A stretch of 64,000 bases of DNA from Streptomyces uncialis (GTDB lineage: Bacteria; Actinomycetota; Actinomycetes; Streptomycetales; Streptomycetaceae), in the NCBI RefSeq assembly GCF_001905345.1, contig NZ_LFBV01000012.1, forward strand, positions 62,001 to 126,000, given 5' to 3'. A program made the translations under genes and the position numbers. The notes beneath the pieces are model-generated. The model had not been told where the DNA came from and did not search any database. It saw only the letters and a program-made list of their open reading frames with translations. Positions 8,733-17,637 of the stretch are shown piece by piece; position 1 is the stretch's first letter, and each line of letters begins with the position of its first letter.

Positions 8733-9593
8733 ATGAATCGCCTCCAGGATCGCGGACGGGTCGACGGACTGCCCGAGTGGGACCGCTGCGGGGTCATGGG
8801 CGTCGTCAACGTGACCCCGGACTCCTTCTCCGACGGCGGCCGGTGGTTCGACACCACCGCCGCGGTCAAACACGGCCTCGACCTCGTGAACCAGGGCGCC
8901 GACCTCGTCGACGTCGGCGGTGAGTCCACCCGCCCCGGTGCCAGCCGGGTCGACGAGTCGGAGGAACTGCGCCGGGTCGTCCCCGTGGTGCGCGGTCTGT
9001 CGGCGGAGGGGGCCAAGGTGTCCGTGGACACCATGCGCGCCTCCGTGGCCGAGCGGTCGCTCGCGGCCGGCGCCGTACTTGTCAACGACGTCAGCGGAGG
9101 GCTCGCCGACCCCGACATGATCCCGGTGGTGGCCGCCGCGGGCGCCCCCTTCGTGGTGATGCACTGGCGCGGCTTCCTGGAGGGCCCCCGTATCCAGGGC
9201 GTCTACGCCGATGTCGTCAAGGAGGTCGTCGACGAGCTGCACGCGCGCGTGGAGGCCGTCATCGCGGGCGGGGTCGCGCCCGACCGGATAGTCGTCGACC
9301 CCGGCCTCGGCTTCTCCAAGGACGTGGACCACGACCTGGCCCTGCTCGCCCGCCTGGAGCGGCTGCGCGCCCTCGGCCACCCCGTCCTGGTCGCCGCCTC
9401 CCGCAAGCGGTTCCTGGGCCGGGTCCTCGCGGGCCCGGAGGGCGCCCCGCCGCCCGCCCGCGAACGGGACGCCGCCACCGCCGCCGTCTCCGCGATCGCC
9501 GCCCACAGCGGCGCCTGGGCCGTCCGGGTCCACGAGGTGCGCGCCACCGCCGACGCCGTACGCGTCGCCCGCGCCGTCGAGGGCGCCCGGTGA
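8733..9593 (+). CDS. folP: Dihydropteroate synthase
   Basis: FolP joins 6-hydroxymethyl-dihydropterin diphosphate and p-aminobenzoate to give dihydropteroate, and is the sulfonamide target. The 286-residue product is the normal length. It shows GVVNVTPDSFSDGG (diphosphate and pterin loop) near residue 24, VDVGGESTRPGA near 57, and VDPGLGFSKD and LVAASRKRFLG later. The ATG at 8733 is preceded directly by a -10 box. The next gene overlaps its stop (GTGA). It is the first gene of a rightward folate operon. Confidence 0.96.
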   Translation: MNRLQDRGRVDGLPEWDRCGVMGVVNVTPDSFSDGGRWFDTTAAVKHGLDLVNQGADLVDVGGESTRPGASRVDESEELRRVVPVVRGLSAEGAKVSVDTMRASVAERSLAAGAVLVNDVSGGLADPDMIPVVAAAGAPFVVMHWRGFLEGPRIQGVYADVVKEVVDELHARVEAVIAGGVAPDRIVVDPGLGFSKDVDHDLALLARLERLRALGHPVLVAASRKRFLGRVLAGPEGAPPPARERDAATAAVSAIAAHSGAWAVRVHEVRATADAVRVARAVEGAR

Positions 9594-10099
9594 CCGCACC
9601 CGGTACGCCCGGCACCGACCTCGAAGAGGTCGAGCGTGCCAACACGGCCTTCTACGAAGCACTGGAGCAGGGCGACTTCGACACCCTCTCCGACCTCTGG
9701 CTGAACGCCGGTGACCTCCCCGGCACCACCCCCGGGTCGGCGCCCGAGATCTCCTGCGTGCATCCGGGCTGGCCGCCGCTCACGGGCCGCGGCGAGGTCC
9801 TCAGGTCGTACGCGCTGATCATGGCGAACACCGACTACATCCAGTTCTTCCTGACCGATGTCCATATGTCCGTCTCCGCCGGCACCGCCCTGGTCACCTG
9901 CACCGAGAACATCCTCAGCGGCGGCCCGGCCCCCGAGGGCGGCGAGGAACTGGGCCCCCTGGTCGGACAGCTGGTCGTCGCCACGAACGTGTTCCGCCGC
10001 ACCTCCGACGGCTGGAAGCTCTGGTCGCACCACGCGTCCCCCGTCCTCGCCGAGAGCGAGGACGACTCCGACGAGGACACCGAGGCCCCGGGCCTCTGA
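9590..10099 (+). CDS. NTF2-like (SnoaL fold) protein in the folate operon
   Basis: This 169-residue soluble protein of the nuclear-transport-factor-2 fold has the typical opening ANTAFYEALEQGDFDTLSDLW, a middle HPGWPPLTGRGEVL and a closing TSDGWKLWSHHASP. The C-terminus is acidic. The role is unknown. Its place between folP and folB is kept in Streptomyces, which suggests a link to folate metabolism or simple co-expression. The GTG at 9590 overlaps the folP stop by four bases, implying translational coupling. Confidence 0.8.
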   Translation: MTAPGTPGTDLEEVERANTAFYEALEQGDFDTLSDLWLNAGDLPGTTPGSAPEISCVHPGWPPLTGRGEVLRSYALIMANTDYIQFFLTDVHMSVSAGTALVTCTENILSGGPAPEGGEELGPLVGQLVVATNVFRRTSDGWKLWSHHASPVLAESEDDSDEDTEAPGL

Positions 10100-10223
10100 C
10101 CGCCCCGCGGGCCCGCACCCTCGGACGGGCCCTGTCGGTGGGCACGGGTAGCCTCGATCGAGGCCGGCGCCCGAGCGCACCCGGGGGCGGCCTCCCACAA
10201 CGACGACGGCAGGAGTGAGGTAC

Positions 10224-10583
10224 GTGGATCGTGTCGCGCTGCGCGGCCTGAAGGCCCGCGGACACCACGGGGTGTTCCCCAGGGAACGCGAGGAGGGCCA
10301 GACCTTCATCGTGGATCTGACCCTCGGCATCGACACCCGTCCCGCGGCGGCCGACGACGACCTGGCGAAGACCGTGCACTACGGCATCGTCGCCGAGGAG
10401 GTCGTGGCCGTCGTCGAGGGCGAGCCCGTCAACCTCATCGAGACGCTCGCCGAGCGCATCGCCACGATCTGCCTGCGGCACGACGGCGTCCACGAGGTCG
10501 AGGTGTGCGTCCACAAACCGGACGCGCCCATCACCGTGCCCTTCGACGACGTGACCGTCACCATCACCCGGAGCCGCGCATGA
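10224..10583 (+). CDS. folB: Dihydroneopterin aldolase
   Basis: FolB splits 7,8-dihydroneopterin into 6-hydroxymethyl-dihydropterin and glycolaldehyde. The 119-residue protein has the family's start VDRVALRGLKARGHHGVFP, then VNLIETLAERIA and the ending VHKPDAPI. The GTG at 10224 is preferred because GGAG lies eight bases before it; an in-frame GTG at 10215 would overlap that site. The stop overlaps the folK start (ATGA at 10580-10583). Confidence 0.95.
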   Translation: MDRVALRGLKARGHHGVFPREREEGQTFIVDLTLGIDTRPAAADDDLAKTVHYGIVAEEVVAVVEGEPVNLIETLAERIATICLRHDGVHEVEVCVHKPDAPITVPFDDVTVTITRSRA

Positions 10584-11188
10584 ACACCCACCCCGGCGGG
10601 CAGAGCGACCCCACCGTGCAGCCGGTCCCCGCCTCCGTGGTGGCCCAGGTGGACGCCGCCGACACCACCCTCAGCAACCCCCGCAGCGCCATACTGTCCC
10701 TCGGCAGCAACCTCGGCAACCGGCTGGAGACCCTCCAGGGAGCCGTGGACGCGCTGGAGGACACCCCCGGACTGCGGGTGAAGGCCGTCTCCCCGGTCTA
10801 CGAGACCGAGCCCTGGGGCGTCGACCCGGGCAGCCAGCCCTCGTACTTCAACGCCGTCGTCCTGATCCGCACCACCCTCCCGCCCGGCTCGCTGCTGGAA
10901 CGCGCGCAGGCTGTCGAGGAGGCGTTCGAACGGGTACGGGACGAGCGCTGGGGCCCGCGCACCCTCGACGTCGACATCGTCGCCTACGCCGATGTGACCT
11001 CGGACGACCCGGTGCTGACGCTCCCCCACCCCCGCGCCCATGAACGCGCCTTCGTGCTGGCCCCGTGGGCCGACATCGACCCCGGCGCCGAGCTCCCCGG
11101 ACACGGCGCGGTCGGCGATCTCCTCGCCGGAGTCACCCGGGAAGGTGTCACCACACGGCCCGACCTGGAACTCCGGCTGCCCGAGTAG
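10580..11188 (+). CDS. folK: 2-amino-4-hydroxy-6-hydroxymethyl-dihydropteridine diphosphokinase
   Basis: FolK transfers diphosphate from ATP to 6-hydroxymethyl-dihydropterin, giving the FolP substrate. The protein has 202 residues. After about 35 non-conserved residues come LSLGSNLGNR, SPVYETEPWG, the magnesium/ATP motif RWGPRTLDVDI and LPHPRAHERAF. The ATG at 10580 overlaps the folB stop, so the two are translationally coupled. Confidence 0.96.
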   Translation: MNTHPGGQSDPTVQPVPASVVAQVDAADTTLSNPRSAILSLGSNLGNRLETLQGAVDALEDTPGLRVKAVSPVYETEPWGVDPGSQPSYFNAVVLIRTTLPPGSLLERAQAVEEAFERVRDERWGPRTLDVDIVAYADVTSDDPVLTLPHPRAHERAFVLAPWADIDPGAELPGHGAVGDLLAGVTREGVTTRPDLELRLPE

Positions 11189-11283
11189 TCGTTAAGGTCG
11201 GGCGAGGGCATCAACGCCACCGACCGGGACACCCCGGCCCCGAGCCGCACACCACCGGCTCCGACCGGGACAGAAGGGACGAC

Positions 11284-11772
11284 GTGAACCAGCTGCGCAT
11301 CAGGACCCTGCTCGGCCTCTTCCTCGGAGCCGGAGTGGTGTCCTGGGCGGGAGCCCGGCTGTGGGACTCGGTCGGCACCCTGCCCGGTGTCCCGCTCGCC
11401 GCGCCCATCGTGCTCGCCGTGATCGCCGCCGTCCTGGTCGCCACGGCGCTGTCGCTGCGGGCGCGGTTGCGCGCGCAGCGGGAGCGGCAGCCGGGGGCGA
11501 AGGGCGTCGATCCGCTGATGGCCGCCCGCGCGCTGGTCTTCGGGCAGGCGAGTGCGCTGGTCGCGGCGATGATCGCGGGGCTCTACGGGGGTGTGGGGGC
11601 GTTCCTGCTGGGCTCCCTCGATGTGCCCGCCCGTCGGGACCAGGCCGTCTACGCGGGCTTCTCGGTCGTGGCGGGGCTGCTGGTCATAGCTGCCGCGCTG
11701 TTCCTGGAGCGGGTGTGCCGTCTCCCCGAGGACGACGACACACCGCACCCTCCGGGCACCCACCCGGCGTGA
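11284..11772 (+). CDS. DUF3180 family membrane protein
   Basis: This 162-residue protein has four predicted membrane helices (about residues 8-26, 37-57, 79-103 and 122-141). DUF3180 proteins occur after folK in many actinobacteria, and their function is not established. The GTG at 11284 follows AGAAGGG at a suitable distance. The TGA is followed immediately by CGCCTTCGCTTGCG, the terminal module of repeat island 2. Confidence 0.85.
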   Translation: MNQLRIRTLLGLFLGAGVVSWAGARLWDSVGTLPGVPLAAPIVLAVIAAVLVATALSLRARLRAQRERQPGAKGVDPLMAARALVFGQASALVAAMIAGLYGGVGAFLLGSLDVPARRDQAVYAGFSVVAGLLVIAAALFLERVCRLPEDDDTPHPPGTHPA

Positions 11773-12518
11773 CGCCTTCGCTTGCGCCTTCGAGGTTCCC
11801 CCTGTGCTGGGCGCACTTCGTTCCTGTGCCGTCGCTCGGTGGTTTCGCGCAGTTCCCCGCGGGTCGCCTTCGCTTGCGCTTCCCAGGTCCGTCCGGCGGG
11901 GCGTACTCCGTTCCTGTGCCGTCGCTCGTGGGGTGCGCAGTTCCCCGCGCCCCTTTGGGGCGCGTTCTGTCGGTTCTTCGGGTCGGTGCCGGTCGGGATT
12001 CTCCGTCCTCGATCCGACACGCTCGGTAACACGTCCAGTGGTCCGACTGAAGAGCATCGGAGTCTGCGAGCAGAGATTCCCGCCCACCCCCTCCCGCAGC
12101 CGAGCGCCTGCGAGAGGAGGATGGTCCAACCCCGTCCCCGCAGACGGAGAACAGCCCCAGGTGGCGCCCCCAAAGGGGCGCGGGGAACTGCGCGAAAACG
12201 AGGGCGACCCGCACCCGAACAGCGACCGCAAGGGGGCACCACCCAGGGGCACGGGGAACTGCGCACCCACGGACGACCCGCACGGGAACAAGTACGCCCA
12301 GGTGTGGAACCCCAGGGGCGCGGGGAACTGCGCACCCCCGGACGTACCCGCACAGGGACAGGTACGTCCAGCCGGACAGACCTGGGAAGCGCAAGCGAAG
12401 GCGACCCGCGGGGAACTGCGCACCCACGAACGGCCCGCACGGGAACAAGTACGCCCAGCCGGACAGACCTCGGGGCGCGGGAGAAGGCGACCCGGCGACG
12501 GACGGACGGGCGGGCGGA
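11773..12518. repeat. Intergenic mosaic repeat island 2 with core element
   Basis: This 746-bp gap separates the convergent DUF3180 gene and folE. Left-facing units (GCGCAGTTCCCCGCG) fill the left arm. A core of about 236 bp (11947-12182) sits between two GCGCCCC-AAA/TTT-GGGGCGC hairpins. Right-facing units (GGGGCGCGGGGAACTGCGC) fill the right arm. Modules of the type CCTTCGCTTGCGCTTCC appear at both ends. The core is homologous to those at 19248-19497 and 24473-24707 but inverted relative to them. No gene is supported here. Confidence 0.8.
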
Positions 12519-13124
12519 CTACCGGGCCAGGATCAGGCTCATCGCCTCCGCGCGGGTCGTGGAGTCGCGCAGCTGACCCCGTACCGCGGAGGTCGTCGTC
12601 TTCGCGCCGGGCTTGCGGATACCCCGCACGGACATGCACATGTGCTCGGCCTCGATCACCACGATCGCGCCCCTGGCCTCCAGTATCCGCATCAGCGAAT
12701 CCGCCACCTGGGTGGTGAGCCGCTCCTGCACCTGGGGCCGGCGGGCGAACACCTCGACCAGCCGCGCCAGCTTCGACAGCCCCGTGATCTTGCCGGACTC
12801 CGCGGGGATGTACCCCACATGGGCGACCCCGTGGAACGGCAGCAGATGGTGCTCGCAGAGGCTGACGATCTCGATGTCCTTCACCAGGACCATCTCGTCG
12901 TGCCCGATGTCGAACGTCGTCGTCAGGACGTCCTCCGGCTGCTGCCAGAGTCCCGCCAGGATCTCCCGGTACGCGCGCGCGACCCGCGCCGGGGTGTCCA
13001 GCAGACCCTCGCGGTCCGGGTCCTCCCCGATCGCGAACAGCAGCTCCCTGATCGCGTTCTCGGCGCGCTTCTCGTCGAACTCGCCTATCGTGCGCTCGCC
13101 GCCCAGCGTCACGGGGTCGGTCAT
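12519..13124 (-). CDS. folE: GTP cyclohydrolase I
   Basis: FolE converts GTP to 7,8-dihydroneopterin triphosphate, the first step of folate synthesis. The 201-residue protein carries the zinc and catalytic residues: Cys90 and the histidines of LCEHHLLPF, and Cys163 in HMCMSVRG. DTPARVARAYREI and SGKITGLSKLARLVEVFARR are also intact. It lies downstream of ftsH on the minus strand and converges on the other folate genes across repeat island 2. Confidence 0.97.
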   Translation of the reverse strand: MTDPVTLGGERTIGEFDEKRAENAIRELLFAIGEDPDREGLLDTPARVARAYREILAGLWQQPEDVLTTTFDIGHDEMVLVKDIEIVSLCEHHLLPFHGVAHVGYIPAESGKITGLSKLARLVEVFARRPQVQERLTTQVADSLMRILEARGAIVVIEAEHMCMSVRGIRKPGAKTTTSAVRGQLRDSTTRAEAMSLILAR

Positions 13125-13289
13125 GGTCTGCCTCGTTCCTCAGCTGTACAGCCGGTACCTGGCGGGCACACGGAAATGCCGCACCCCCCAAGACTAACTA
13201 GGGGGGCGCGGCATCCATTCCGTGCCGATCATCGGCCGACGGGCCTCACCAGGGGGTCTCCCCGGCGCACGGCCACGTCAGCGGCGGTG

Positions 13290-15335
13290 TCAGCTCTCCG
13301 GCCGGTTGTCCTCCTGCGGCGACGGGGCCTCGGTCGGGGAGACCGGGGTCACATCGGGCTTGCCGGTCGTCAGTGACGGGGCGGCGCCGCCGGCGCCGTT
13401 CGTCAGGGACAACTCCTTCGGCGAGAGGACCGGCGGACGGGTCGACGGCGTACGCCGCGACGAGCCCGTCCAGGCCGGGCGGGCCGGACGCTTGATGATG
13501 TGGGTGAAGATCTCGGCGATCTCCTCCTTGCCCAGCGTCTCCCGCTCCAGAAGCTGGAGAACCAGGCTGTCGAGAACGTCGCGGTTCTCGACGAGGATCT
13601 CCCACGCTTCGTTGTGCGCGTTCTCGATGAGCTTCTTGACCTCTTCGTCCACGAGCGCGGCGACCTCTTCCGAGTAGTCGCGCTGGTGGCCCATCTCCCG
13701 GCCCAGGAAGGGTTCGGTGTTGTCGCCGCCGAACTTGATCGCGCCCAGACGCTCGGTCATGCCGTACTGCGTGACCATCGCGCGAGCGGTGGTCGTGGCC
13801 TTCTCGATGTCGTTGGCCGCACCGGTCGTCGGGTCGTGGAAGACCAGTTCCTCCGCCGCGCGCCCGCCCAGCATGTACGCGAGCTGGTCGAGCATCTCGT
13901 TACGCGTGGTGGAGTACTTGTCCTCCTCGGGCAGGACCATGGTGTAGCCCAGCGCCCGGCCCCGGGACAGGATGGTGATCTTGTGCACCGGGTCGGAGTT
14001 CGGTGAAGCCGCCGCGACCAGGGCGTGTCCGCCCTCGTGGTACGCGGTGATCTTCTTCTCCTTGTCCGACATGATCCGGGTCCGCTTCTGCGGGCCCGCC
14101 ACCACACGGTCGATGGCCTCTTCGAGGCTGTGGTTGTCGATCAGCTTCTTGTCGCTGCGGGCGGTGAGCAGGGCGGCCTCGTTGAGGACGTTGCTCAGGT
14201 CCGCACCGGTGAAGCCCGGGGTACGGCGGGCGACCGCCGACAGATCGACGTCCGGGGCGACCGGCTTGCCCTTCTGGTGGACCTTGAGGATCTCCAGACG
14301 GCCCACCATGTCCGGACGGTCCACGGCGATCTGCCGGTCGAACCGGCCCGGTCGCAGCAGCGCCGGGTCCAGGATGTCGGGCCGGTTGGTGGCGGCGATC
14401 AGGATGACCCCGCCCTTCACGTCGAAGCCGTCCATCTCCACCAGGAGCTGGTTCAGCGTCTGCTCGCGCTCGTCGTGACCACCGCCGAGACCGGCACCGC
14501 GGTGACGGCCGACGGCGTCGATCTCGTCGACGAAGACGATCGCCGGGGCGTTCGCCTTGGCCTGCTCGAAGAGGTCACGCACCCGGGAGGCACCGACACC
14601 GACGAACATCTCGACGAAGTCGGAACCCGAGATCGAGTAGAACGGCACCCCGGCCTCACCGGCGACGGCGCGCGCGAGGAGCGTCTTGCCCGTACCGGGC
14701 GGCCCGTAGAGCAGGACGCCCTTGGGGATCTTGGCGCCGACGGCCTGGAACTTCGCCGGCTCCTGGAGGAACTCCTTGATCTCGTGGAGCTCCTCGACGG
14801 CCTCGTCGGACCCCGCCACATCGGCGAACGTCGTCTTCGGGGTGTCCTTGGTGATGAGCTTGGCCTTGGACTTCCCGAAGTTCATCACCCGGGAGCCACC
14901 GCCCTGCATCTGATTCATCAGGAACAGGAAGACGACGACGATGAGGACGAAGGGCAGGAGGGACAGCAGGATGCCGAGGAACGGGTTGTCCTTCGAGGGC
15001 GAGACGGTGTAGCCCTCGGGGATCTGCTTGTCCTGGTACTTGGCCTGGAGGTCCGCGGCGAGGTCGGCGCCCTGGTCGCCGATGTAGCTCGCCTGGACCT
15101 TGCTCTGGCCCTCGACCTTCTGGCCGTCCTTGAGCTTGATCTTGATCGTCTGGGAATTGCCAGTGGTGAGCTGGGCCGACTCCACCTGGTTGTTATTGAT
15201 CGCCTGGACGACCTGGCCGGTGTCCACCGTCTTGTGGCCACCGGACGAACCGACGACCTGCATCAACACGACCACGGCAAGGACGGCCAGCACGATCCAC
15301 ATGACCGGCCCACGGAAGTATCGCTTCACGTCCAT
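13290..15335 (-). CDS. ftsH: ATP-dependent zinc metalloprotease FtsH
   Basis: This membrane AAA+ protease degrades damaged or regulatory membrane and soluble proteins. With the ATG at 15335 (MDVKRYFRGP) it has 681 residues; an ATG at 15371 would add 12. Two membrane helices (about residues 10-30 and 118-140) flank a periplasm-like domain. Walker A GPPGTGKT is at 211-218, Walker B VFVDEID near 267-273, and zinc motif HEGGH at 433-437. The Ser/Pro-rich C-terminal tail after about 600 is typical of Streptomyces. It lies between hpt and folE, as in other actinobacteria. Confidence 0.96.
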   Translation of the reverse strand: MDVKRYFRGPVMWIVLAVLAVVVLMQVVGSSGGHKTVDTGQVVQAINNNQVESAQLTTGNSQTIKIKLKDGQKVEGQSKVQASYIGDQGADLAADLQAKYQDKQIPEGYTVSPSKDNPFLGILLSLLPFVLIVVVFLFLMNQMQGGGSRVMNFGKSKAKLITKDTPKTTFADVAGSDEAVEELHEIKEFLQEPAKFQAVGAKIPKGVLLYGPPGTGKTLLARAVAGEAGVPFYSISGSDFVEMFVGVGASRVRDLFEQAKANAPAIVFVDEIDAVGRHRGAGLGGGHDEREQTLNQLLVEMDGFDVKGGVILIAATNRPDILDPALLRPGRFDRQIAVDRPDMVGRLEILKVHQKGKPVAPDVDLSAVARRTPGFTGADLSNVLNEAALLTARSDKKLIDNHSLEEAIDRVVAGPQKRTRIMSDKEKKITAYHEGGHALVAAASPNSDPVHKITILSRGRALGYTMVLPEEDKYSTTRNEMLDQLAYMLGGRAAEELVFHDPTTGAANDIEKATTTARAMVTQYGMTERLGAIKFGGDNTEPFLGREMGHQRDYSEEVAALVDEEVKKLIENAHNEAWEILVENRDVLDSLVLQLLERETLGKEEIAEIFTHIIKRPARPAWTGSSRRTPSTRPPVLSPKELSLTNGAGGAAPSLTTGKPDVTPVSPTEAPSPQEDNRPES

Positions 15336-15532
15336 CCATACGGAGCGATGCCGCCCCGTCCCTCCTGCCATAGTGAGTTTGATAAAGACTGTTCTTCGGA
15401 CGGTACCCCAGCATTGTCACCCGAAGCCGCAGGGTGCTACTGCCAATCCCGTGGCAATCCCGCCTCCGAATGCTCCAACGGCGGGAGTCCCGAAAGGGTT
15501 CCCGGAACCCGGGTCCGCGTGGCCCGGTCGGC

Positions 15533-16093
15533 TCAGCCGCCGTACACGTGGGGCGCGAGCGTACCCACGAACGGCAGGTTGCGGTACTTCTCCGCGTAGT
15601 CGAGGCCGTAGCCGACGACGAACTCGTTGGGGATGTCGAAGCCGACCCACTCCACGTCGATCGCGACCTTCGCGGCCTCGGGCTTGCGCAGCAGTGTGCA
15701 CACCTTGAGGGACGCGGGCTCGCGGGAGCCGAGGTTGGAGATCAGCCAGGACAGGGTGAGCCCGGAGTCGATGATGTCCTCGACGATCAGGACGTGCTTG
15801 CCCTTGATGTCGGTGTCGAGGTCCTTGAGGATGCGGACCACGCCGGACGACTGGGTGCCCGCGCCGTACGAGGACACCGCCATCCAGTCCATCGTGACGG
15901 GGGTGGACACCGCACGCGCCAGGTCCGCCATCACCATCACGGCGCCCTTGAGCACACCGACGATGAGCACGTCCTTGCCCGCGTACTCCGCGTCGATCTT
16001 CGCGGCCAGCTCCGCCAGCTTCGCGTCGATCTCTTCCTTGGTGATGAGCACCGACTGTAGGTCGGTGCCCATGTCTTTCGCGTCCACCCGCAT
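15533..16093 (-). CDS. hpt: Hypoxanthine phosphoribosyltransferase
   Basis: Hpt salvages hypoxanthine and guanine to IMP and GMP using PRPP. The 186-residue protein shows the PRPP-binding loop VLIVEDIIDSGLTLSW and the conserved LIVGVLKGAVMVMADL and DIPNEFVVGYGLDY. I chose the ATG at 16093 (MRVDAKDMG), which matches the usual length; the ATG at 16072 would remove seven residues. It lies between tilS and ftsH, a classic actinobacterial order. Confidence 0.95.
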   Translation of the reverse strand: MRVDAKDMGTDLQSVLITKEEIDAKLAELAAKIDAEYAGKDVLIVGVLKGAVMVMADLARAVSTPVTMDWMAVSSYGAGTQSSGVVRILKDLDTDIKGKHVLIVEDIIDSGLTLSWLISNLGSREPASLKVCTLLRKPEAAKVAIDVEWVGFDIPNEFVVGYGLDYAEKYRNLPFVGTLAPHVYGG

Positions 16094-16143
16094 CACTTTC
16101 GGTCGTCCGGGCCGGTTCCGGGCCGCCGTGCGCGGGGCCCGTC

Positions 16144-17337
16144 TCAGCTTTGCCGGATCACCAGTCTGCCACCCTGGCGCTGGGCGACGACCCGGCCGGG
16201 GAGATTGATGGCTCCCTGACCCCGCCATCCCGTGATCAACCGGTCGATCTCCTCGATGTGCCGGGCGAACAGCGAACCCGCGGGAGCGCCCGCGTCGATG
16301 GCCGCGCGGCGCAGCACCCGGCGCCGTACGGCCGGCGGGAGCGCGTACAGCTTGGCGCACTCCAGGAGCCCGGCCGGGTCGCGTACGGCGCTCTCCGCCT
16401 GGGCGGCCCAGGTGTCCAGCGCGTCGGCGTCGTCACGGGAGAGTTGGGCCGTCCGGGCGAGTGCTTCCACGACGCCCTTGCCGAGCGCCTTCTCCAGGGC
16501 GGGCAGGCCCTCGTGGCGCAGCCGGGACCTGGTGTAGGCGGGGTCGGCGTTGTGCGGGTCGTCCCAGACCGGGAGGTGCTGGACGAGGCACGCCTTGCGG
16601 GCGGTCTGCCGGTCGAGGTGGAGGAAGGGCCGCCGGTAGCGGCCACCGGCGCCCGAGACCGCGGCCATCCCGGACAGGGAGCGGATGCCCGAACCGCGCG
16701 CGAGGCCGAGGAGCACGGTCTCGGCCTGGTCGTCGCGGGTGTGGCCGAGCAGGACGGCGGTGGCGCCGTGGCGTTCGGCGGCGGCGTCCAGCGCGGCGTA
16801 CCGGGCGTCACGGGCGGCGGCCTCGGGGCCCCCGCCGCGGCCGACGGTGACGCCGACGGCGTCCACGGGTCCGAGGCCGAGGCCGGTGAGCCGGGCCGCG
16901 ACCTCCGCCGCGCGCTGGTCGGAGCCGGGCTGGAGACCGTGGTCGACGGTGACGGCCCCGGCGCGGATGCCGAGCTTGGGGGCTTCGAAGGCGAGCGCGG
17001 AGGCGAGCGCCATGGAGTCGGCGCCGCCGGAGCAGGCGACGAGTACGAGGGGGGCGAGCGGGTCGTCGTCCAGCAGGGACGCGCCGGGCGCGCGCCGGGC
17101 GCTCCGGGCCCCTGGTCGGGCGCCGGTGCCGGCACGGCTCATGGGGGCGCTCGTACGGTCCCGGGGGGTGGTGTCCGTACGGGGCGCGGGCGCGGTGGCC
17201 GCCTGGCTCCCGTTCAGGGGGGTGACGGGGGCGGGGCGGTCTTCGGCGGGGGCGCGCAGGTCGTGTTCGGTGAGGAGGTCGTGGAGTACGCGGCGAACCG
17301 CCAGGCGTATCGCCGCGACCGCTGGATGGGGACCCAT
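16144..17337 (-). CDS. tilS: tRNA(Ile)-lysidine synthetase
   Basis: TilS modifies the CAU-anticodon tRNA-Ile with lysidine so that it reads AUA codons. The 397-residue protein has the N-type ATP pyrophosphatase loop CSGGADSMALA, then GHTRDDQAETVLL, then RRPFLHLDR. The first 70 residues include a Pro/Thr-rich insertion that is not conserved. The ATG at 17337 follows GAAGGGCACC, a good ribosome-binding site. A longer frame to 17502 has no conserved content. It is upstream of hpt on the same strand. Confidence 0.94.
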   Translation of the reverse strand: MGPHPAVAAIRLAVRRVLHDLLTEHDLRAPAEDRPAPVTPLNGSQAATAPAPRTDTTPRDRTSAPMSRAGTGARPGARSARRAPGASLLDDDPLAPLVLVACSGGADSMALASALAFEAPKLGIRAGAVTVDHGLQPGSDQRAAEVAARLTGLGLGPVDAVGVTVGRGGGPEAAARDARYAALDAAAERHGATAVLLGHTRDDQAETVLLGLARGSGIRSLSGMAAVSGAGGRYRRPFLHLDRQTARKACLVQHLPVWDDPHNADPAYTRSRLRHEGLPALEKALGKGVVEALARTAQLSRDDADALDTWAAQAESAVRDPAGLLECAKLYALPPAVRRRVLRRAAIDAGAPAGSLFARHIEEIDRLITGWRGQGAINLPGRVVAQRQGGRLVIRQS

Positions 17338-17637
17338 GTCCGGTGCCCTTCGTGAAGTTCGGGGGGTGTGGCTCGGGGCTGTCGGTGATCCCTGGCGGTG
17401 GCCGCCGCCGGTGGCCCCGGTGGGGTCGCCGACGACTGACCGCGCGTCAGTGATCGTGCTCTCGATCGTCCGCCGGGCGACCGGGGCGGGCCGCTGTCGC
17501 ACCGCCTGTGGTCACTCAGAGTGTGTCGATGGTGACAGAGCCGAGCCGTTCCCCGAGCATCGCACGCCTGTCAGGGGCTCACGGTCCCTCGGACGGGTGA
17601 TTGCGGGGGCGTTCTTCTGCCCTCGGCTGCCCCGGGC

